In this document: positions 59,624-64,000 of the stretch, piece after piece
How positions within the stretch are numbered: position 1 is the stretch's first letter
How the letters are laid out: every line of letters begins with the position of its first letter
Source of the DNA: Peptacetobacter sp900550335
GTDB taxonomy: Bacteria > Bacillota > Clostridia > Peptostreptococcales > Peptostreptococcaceae
Length of the DNA stretch: 64,000 nucleotides
Assembly (NCBI RefSeq): GCF_047528295.1
Contig: NZ_CP180001.1
Location: 930,001 to 994,000, forward strand
Direction: 5' to 3'
Position numbers and translations under genes: made by a program
The notes under the pieces: model-generated
The model's database searches: none
The model's input: the letters and a program-made list of their open reading frames with translations, nothing else
What the model was told of the DNA's origin: nothing

Positions 59624-59943
59624 ATTAAAATGTATTTCATTATTTAAAATGAAGTTTCGTGTCAAAAAAAGGCACTTTCGGTGCAAAAAAATGCATTTCG
59701 TGTCAAATCTATTTTATTTTTTATAAAAATGTAATATTATATATATGTCAAAGGAAATTTTAATATATAGTTAAAAAAATAGGTATTAATTAAATTATTC
59801 AGTGATTATTTATCATGAATAAAATTATTCACCCTTCTAAATTTTAGGGGCCCTGGAAGGGTGGATAAAAACTTTGACAGTATAAGTTAAATAAACTAGA
59901 AATAGGGAAAAGAAAAAATTTATATTAACTAGGAGGATCAATT
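59624..59943. promoter_or_regulatory. Regulatory region with iteron-like repeats, dyad and GC-rich hairpin
   Basis: Three TTTCGTGTC-type words at 59655, 59676 (TTTCGGTGC) and 59696, spaced 21 and 20 bases, lie in phase on the helix. A dyad GTGATTATTTAT...ATTATTCAC lies at 59802-59832. A CACCCTTC / GAAGGGTG hairpin (59830-59863) encloses the GGGGCCCT island, rare in such AT-rich DNA. A TTGACA at about 59874 could start the Mor-like gene. Confidence 0.55.
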
Positions 59944-60483
59944 ATGCCCAAGGGAAAAGCAAATAAGAAGGAAGTTTTGACATTGGAAGATGATGAACAA
60001 ACTTCAGAAGCTGATTTAGAGTCAGAGGATAATCTAGAAAAAGATAATTCTCAAAAAGAAGCTTCAGCAGAAAAATCAGCAGGGGATGATAAAAACGAGG
60101 ATGAGAAAAAGAAATTGGAAGCAGATGGAAACAAAAAGGAGATAGAAAAATTTGAGGCTGAAAAGAGGAAACACAGAAAAGCTATGTCAGAACTAGAATT
60201 TGATTTGGAGGATATAGAGCCTAAATACAGAATGGTTGCGGAAACAGTTGGCATAGATGCATATCGAATAATGGTGGCATTTTGTGGAGGACGGAACCTG
60301 TATTTACCAAAATACGAAAATATAATAGAGAAGAAAAGAAAAAGATATGTTTACAAAGTATTTTTGGAAACAGGTGCAGACTACTCAAAAACAGCTGTTT
60401 ACTGTGGACTAAGCTTATCTACAGTAAGAAGATACGTAAAAGAATGTATGAGCTACTCTAAGAATAAGAAGAAAATACATTAA
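59944..60483 (+). CDS. Mor-like helix-turn-helix regulator with acidic N-terminal extension
   Basis: 179 aa. Residues 1-75 are highly charged and acidic, apparently unstructured; residues about 88-172 resemble the Mor/C domain of phage Mu-type activators (AETVGIDAYRIMVAFCGGRNLYLPK, then YSKTAVYCGLSLSTVRRYVKE as the HTH). No other phage gene is nearby. AGGAGGATC precedes ATG 59944. Placed after the DUF1659/DUF2922/YvrJ genes and an iteron-bearing gap, so it could regulate them. The Mor assignment is from pattern similarity and is moderate. Confidence 0.65.
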   Translation: MPKGKANKKEVLTLEDDEQTSEADLESEDNLEKDNSQKEASAEKSAGDDKNEDEKKKLEADGNKKEIEKFEAEKRKHRKAMSELEFDLEDIEPKYRMVAETVGIDAYRIMVAFCGGRNLYLPKYENIIEKKRKRYVYKVFLETGADYSKTAVYCGLSLSTVRRYVKECMSYSKNKKKIH

Positions 60484-60494
60484 TAAAATTAAAT

Positions 60495-60549
60495 AAAAAA
60501 AGAAGGACAAGATTGATAACCTAAAAAAAGAAGGACAAGATTGATAACC
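60495..60549 (+). repeat. Perfect tandem duplication of a 27-bp unit
   Basis: AAAAAAAGAAGGACAAGATT plus GATAACC occurs at 60495-60521 and again at 60523-60549. The unit contains the left arm of the terminator below. Confidence 0.85.
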
Positions 60550-60590
60550 GCAAATCCATTAGGATAGCAGTTAGAATCTTGTCCTTTTTT
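60531..60590 (+). terminator. Terminator after the Mor-like gene (left arm duplicated)
   Basis: AAGGACAAGATT (60531-60542) pairs perfectly with AATCTTGTCCTT (60575-60586), followed by a T run. The upstream duplicate arm at 60503 could compete for the same partner. Confidence 0.85.
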
Positions 60591-60950
60591 GTTTCCCTAA
60601 GGAAACGTGTGGAAGAATTCACTTGAATGTAACAAAATTTCAAGTAAGTCTAATTATAACGTAATGACATCATTTTATCAATCGTAAAAATAAATTAATA
60701 CAATAAGGTAAGAATATAAACACAATGAAAAAGCTATAAAAATAAAGTGAAAATAAGAAAAATAGATATTAAATGCACAATTATTTTTCTCTGACTATAT
60801 ACATAAATCAGCAATTATAATATAATAGAAATAGTACGTTTTAAACTAATATAAAGAGTGAACGTACAGTGTGGAAGACTCGATAAAGATTATTAAAAGA
60901 TGTAATAAATAAGAGAAAATCTAATTAGATATAAAAGGGGGAAATTCTAA
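60591..60950. promoter_or_regulatory. Gap before secA with small hairpins and promoter
   Basis: GTTTCC-CTAA-GGAAAC (60591-60606) and CTTGAA / TTCAAG (60622-60643) hairpins come first. Further on, a TATAAT-like run near 60817-60825 with TTGACT-like upstream sequence is the probable secA promoter. Confidence 0.45.
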
Positions 60951-63536
60951 ATGTCACTTTTAGACAGAATACTTAGTAAGTCTGATGAGGCTGAAATAAA
61001 AAAGATAAATGCCATAGTAGATAAGATAGATGCAGAAGAAGATAGATTCAAAGCTATGAGCGATGATGAACTTAAAAATATGACAAACATATTTAAAGAA
61101 AGATTAGCTAATGGAGAAACTTTAGACGATATATTAGTTGAAGCATTTGCAGTTGCAAGAGAGGCTTCTTGGAGAGTACTTGGAATGAGACAGTACAGAG
61201 TGCAGCTAATAGGTGGGATAGTTCTTCATCAGGGAAAAATAGCTGAAATGAAAACTGGGGAAGGTAAAACATTGGTTGCCGTAGCACCAGTTTACTTAAA
61301 TGGTCTTACTGGAGAAGGGGTACACGTTGTAACTGTCAACGACTACCTTGCACAGCGTGACCTTGAAGAAATGGGACAGGTATACAACTTCTTAGGATTA
61401 ACAACAGGGGTTATAATAGCTGATCAGACTCACGAAGAAAGAAAAGCTCAGTACGAAGCTGACATAATATACGGAACAAACAACGAATTTGGATTCGACT
61501 ATTTAAGAGATAACATGGCTAAAAGCAATGAAGAAAAAGTACAGAAAAAACTTAAATTTGCTATAGTCGATGAGGTCGACTCTATATTAATAGATGAAGC
61601 TAGAACACCACTTATAATAGCTGGTCAGGGAGCAGAAGGAACAGAAATATACAAAGTTGCTAATGCATTCCTAAAAACAATAAAAGAAGAAGACTATGAA
61701 AAAGATAAAAAAGAAAACACAGTAGCTTTTACAGAAGCTGGTATCAAAAAAGCAGAAAAATTCTATGGAATAGAAAACATAACTCATATAGAAAATATGG
61801 AAATATTCCACGCTATAAACCAGGCTCTTAGAGCACACAAAATGATGGACTTAGACGTAGAATACGTTGTAAGAGATGGAGAAATACTAATAGTCGATGA
61901 ATTTACAGGAAGGGTAATGCAGGGAAGAAGATTTACAGACGGACTTCATGAAGCTGTTGAAGCTAAAGAAGGCGTTGAAATAAAAGGTGAATCAAGAACA
62001 ATGGCAACTGTAACATTCCAGAACTTCTTCAGACTATATGAAAAACTATCAGGAATGACAGGTACTGCTAAAACAGAAGAACAGGAATTTGAATCAATAT
62101 ACCACATGAACGTTGTTCAGATACCTACAAACAAACCAGTATTAAGAGCAGACTTACACGATAGAATATACAAAACAGAAAAACAGAAATATGCAGCAGT
62201 TGTTGAAGAAATAAAAGAAGCACATGTAACAGGACAGCCAATACTAGTAGGTACTGTATCTGTTGAAAAATCTGAAGAATTATCAGAATTACTTAAAAAA
62301 CAGGGAATACAGCACAAAGTATTAAACGCTAAACAGGATAAAGAAGAAGCAGACATAGTTGCTGAAGCTGGTAAATTAGGAGCTATAACAATAGCAACTA
62401 ATATGGCAGGTAGAGGTACAGATATAAAACTTGGTGCGGGAGATCCTGAAGAAGCTAAAAAAGTAAGAGAAGTAGGCGGACTTTACGTAATAGGTACTGA
62501 AAGACATGAATCAAGACGTATAGACAACCAGCTTAGAGGTCGTTCTGGACGTCAGGGAGACCCAGGTAAATCAAGATTCTTCGTCAGTGTAGAAGATGAA
62601 ATAATCAAACTTTACGGTGGTAAGACTATAGAAAAACTTTCTAAAAAAATAACTCCAGACGAATTTGGAGGTATGGAAAGTAAACAACTTACTAAAACTG
62701 TAGAAAAAGCACAGAAAACAATAGAAGGTAAAAACTTCCAGACAAGAAAACAGGTACTTGAATACGATGATGTTATAAACGAACAGAGAAAAGTTGTATA
62801 TGCAGAAAGAGATAAAGTACTTAACAATGCAGATATATCTGAAGAAATTCAGGAAATGATAAAAGAAAGAATAATATACGCTACAGAAACATATCTAAGA
62901 GGGAAAGATCGTGATTTTGTTAAATACGTAGCTCACTTATACAACGAATTCGTACCATACAACACATTAATAATACCAGGATGGTCAGAATTATCTCCAG
63001 AAGCTATAGCTAACCAGACTTATGCAATAGTAGAAAATATCTACAACCTTAAAAAGATAATGTTAGGCGAAGATATGGTAAAAGCTGAAGAAAGAGAAAC
63101 ACTACTTACTGTAGTTGATAGCTACTGGACATATCATATAGATTTAATGGATCAGATGAGACAGGGTATAGGACTTCAGGCATCTGCACAGAAGGACCCA
63201 GTTAAAGAGTACACTGTTGAAGCTGGTAGAATGTACGACGAAATGAACATGAATATAAGAAAAGATACTTTAAAATATCTATTCGGATTTGCTAGAGAAG
63301 CTCTAGGACAGAAAGAAATAGATATGGATAATATAGAAACAATAAGCCAGGACGATGTTGAACAGTACGAAAGAGCTGTTGAACCAGATGAAGCTCAGAT
63401 AGAAGCATTATCAGAATACCTAAACTCTCTAAGTGATGAAGAGTATGCTAAAGTATTAGAACAGTTAGGTATAGATGCTGAGCAGGACGAAAATGGTGAA
63501 TGGATATTAAATGAAGAAGAAAAAACAGAAGAATAA
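60951..63536 (+). CDS. secA: Preprotein translocase ATPase SecA
   Basis: 861-aa motor of Sec export. Walker A MKTGEGKT at 100-107, DEVDSILIDEAR Walker B, the preprotein cross-linking domain (about 220-365), second nucleotide domain (NMAGRGTDIKLG, ESRRIDNQLRGRSGRQGDPG), and helical scaffold/wing regions. The C-terminus is an acidic tail ending EEEKTEE without the CxCxnCH zinc motif, as in many Clostridia. AAAGGGGGAAA precedes ATG 60951. Whether this is the SecA1 or an accessory SecA2 type cannot be settled here; the full length favours SecA1. Confidence 0.96.
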   Translation: MSLLDRILSKSDEAEIKKINAIVDKIDAEEDRFKAMSDDELKNMTNIFKERLANGETLDDILVEAFAVAREASWRVLGMRQYRVQLIGGIVLHQGKIAEMKTGEGKTLVAVAPVYLNGLTGEGVHVVTVNDYLAQRDLEEMGQVYNFLGLTTGVIIADQTHEERKAQYEADIIYGTNNEFGFDYLRDNMAKSNEEKVQKKLKFAIVDEVDSILIDEARTPLIIAGQGAEGTEIYKVANAFLKTIKEEDYEKDKKENTVAFTEAGIKKAEKFYGIENITHIENMEIFHAINQALRAHKMMDLDVEYVVRDGEILIVDEFTGRVMQGRRFTDGLHEAVEAKEGVEIKGESRTMATVTFQNFFRLYEKLSGMTGTAKTEEQEFESIYHMNVVQIPTNKPVLRADLHDRIYKTEKQKYAAVVEEIKEAHVTGQPILVGTVSVEKSEELSELLKKQGIQHKVLNAKQDKEEADIVAEAGKLGAITIATNMAGRGTDIKLGAGDPEEAKKVREVGGLYVIGTERHESRRIDNQLRGRSGRQGDPGKSRFFVSVEDEIIKLYGGKTIEKLSKKITPDEFGGMESKQLTKTVEKAQKTIEGKNFQTRKQVLEYDDVINEQRKVVYAERDKVLNNADISEEIQEMIKERIIYATETYLRGKDRDFVKYVAHLYNEFVPYNTLIIPGWSELSPEAIANQTYAIVENIYNLKKIMLGEDMVKAEERETLLTVVDSYWTYHIDLMDQMRQGIGLQASAQKDPVKEYTVEAGRMYDEMNMNIRKDTLKYLFGFAREALGQKEIDMDNIETISQDDVEQYERAVEPDEAQIEALSEYLNSLSDEEYAKVLEQLGIDAEQDENGEWILNEEEKTEE

Positions 63537-63611
63537 TAAAGAATTATTAAGAATAGTTTTTTTAAATAATAAAGAGTAATTTTTAAAATAGTATAGTGAA
63601 GAATGCTTTTA

Positions 63612-63644
63612 AAAAGGTTGTTGCGGTATGCAACAACCTTTTTT
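63612..63644 (+). terminator. Terminator of secA
   Basis: AAAAGGTTGTTGC and GCAACAACCTTTT arms with a GGTAT loop, then a T run. Confidence 0.9.
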
Positions 63645-63955
63645 GTATGTAGAAAAGAGTTAGCCTTATTGGAGGATAGGCTTTTTGTGTATGTAAATCT
63701 TTTAGTTTATTTTTAGATACTTAGATATTAGATACTTAGATGATAGTAAAATTTTTTGCCGTTAGGTTTTGAAAATTTTATTTTGTTACAGAATTTGAAA
63801 AGTATTGAAATTTGAAATAAAAAATAGTAAAAAATGGGTATAAATTTGATATAAGTTACAAAAAAGTTACAAGAAATTCAAAAAATGTAAAGAATAGTAA
63901 CAAAAAAATTACAAAAAAATAAAAAAAAGAATAATACTAAGTTTGCAAAAAAATA
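63645..63955. other. AT-rich gap at the right edge
   Basis: Contains a second small hairpin (TAGCC...GGCTA, 63661-63682) and several GTTACA/GTAACA words. One is GTTACA-AAAAA-GTTACA at 63855-63871, which on the minus strand is an exact TGTAAC-N5-TGTAAC, the WalR consensus form. No coding sequence seen. Confidence 0.45.
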
Positions 63956-63985
63956 AACCTAAAGCGTGAGCTTTAGGTTCTTTTT
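63956..63985 (+). terminator. Terminator-like hairpin at the right edge
   Basis: AACCTAAAGC and GCTTTAGGTT with a GTGA loop, followed by CTTTTT. No gene directly precedes it, so it may belong to a leader or small RNA reaching from the gap. Confidence 0.7.
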
Positions 63986-64000
63986 CGAGCGGGGCGAGAA

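Noticed and set aside
59944..60483. Prophage region around the Mor-like gene
   Set aside because: No integrase, capsid, tail, lysis or replication genes nearby; the neighbours are chromosomal (trio, secA).
60591..60655. Second IS605-like end after the Mor-like gene terminator
   Set aside because: GTTTCC-CTAA-GGAAAC followed by GTGTGGAAGAATTCA looks vaguely like an IS605 right end, but the match is too weak and the diagnostic hairpin is missing.

Overview
The window reads as chromosomal DNA of a low-GC, anaerobic Clostridia member. The gene set and gene order point to the Peptostreptococcaceae (a Peptostreptococcus-like genome), with moderate confidence at family level. Supporting signs are the very AT-rich intergenic DNA, frequent TTG starts behind strong AGGAGG-type ribosome sites, a SCIFF peptide gene (a Clostridia marker), a bacterial V-type ATPase, a desulfoferrodoxin, and many PTS genes. 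No tRNA, rRNA, CRISPR array, complete transposon or prophage was seen.

Layout. 1-10.4 kb is amino-sugar uptake and breakdown. A LicT-type antiterminator with its RNA target site controls EIIA-Glc and a NagE-type EIICB. NagA and a GntR/UTRA repressor are transcribed leftwards. A divergent operon (PfkB-type kinase, AgaS isomerase/deaminase, tagatose-bisphosphate-type aldolase) is preceded by copies of a GTGGT-N4-ACCAC operator. 10.7-18.2 kb is an unusual operon: a PRD/BglG-type activator that seems to start at AUC, an M42 aminopeptidase, a complete Lac/cellobiose-family PTS (IIA, IIB, IIC), an M24 Xaa-Pro peptidase and a MalY-type C-S lyase, with no phosphoglycosidase. 19.1-27.8 kb is a complete nine-gene V-ATPase operon in the E. 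hirae ntpFIKECGABD order with Na+-type residues in subunit K. 28-41 kb holds housekeeping and unknown genes (HD protein, PepD with a coiled-coil insert, methyltransferase, YaaA, racemase-like protein, HAD phosphatase, MATE, Mn-type CDF, YtxH/DUF948-like pair, CmpB-like permease). 42-46.4 kb carries a 3D-domain wall protein, desulfoferrodoxin, MurJ and a beta-lactamase-like hydrolase. 46.7-54.3 kb is the ruvC-ruvA-ruvB-queA-tgt-yajC-scfA neighbourhood. 54.6-58.5 kb pairs an LTA-synthase-like enzyme with a wall-anchored glycerophosphodiesterase. 58.8-60.5 kb is a DUF1659/DUF2922/YvrJ trio followed by a Mor-like regulator. 60.95-63.5 kb is secA.

The most striking unexplained feature is a family of hairpin repeats (eight intact copies plus one degenerate). 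Each has an asymmetric core: CTCCAG on the 5' side and ATTGTCG on the 3' side of a variable inner stem-loop. The core sits inside a long outer stem that usually differs completely between copies yet stays self-complementary. All eight intact copies lie just 3' of a gene and in the sense orientation of that gene, at or immediately after its terminator. This suggests either a structured 3'-UTR RNA or a terminator-targeting mobile hairpin. I do not recognise it as a known family.

Two other systems deserve follow-up. One is the PTS-peptidase-C-S-lyase operon, which looks built to import and dismantle a sugar linked to a peptide or thiol. The other is the SCIFF gene, which stands without its usual adjacent radical-SAM maturase and without secDF.
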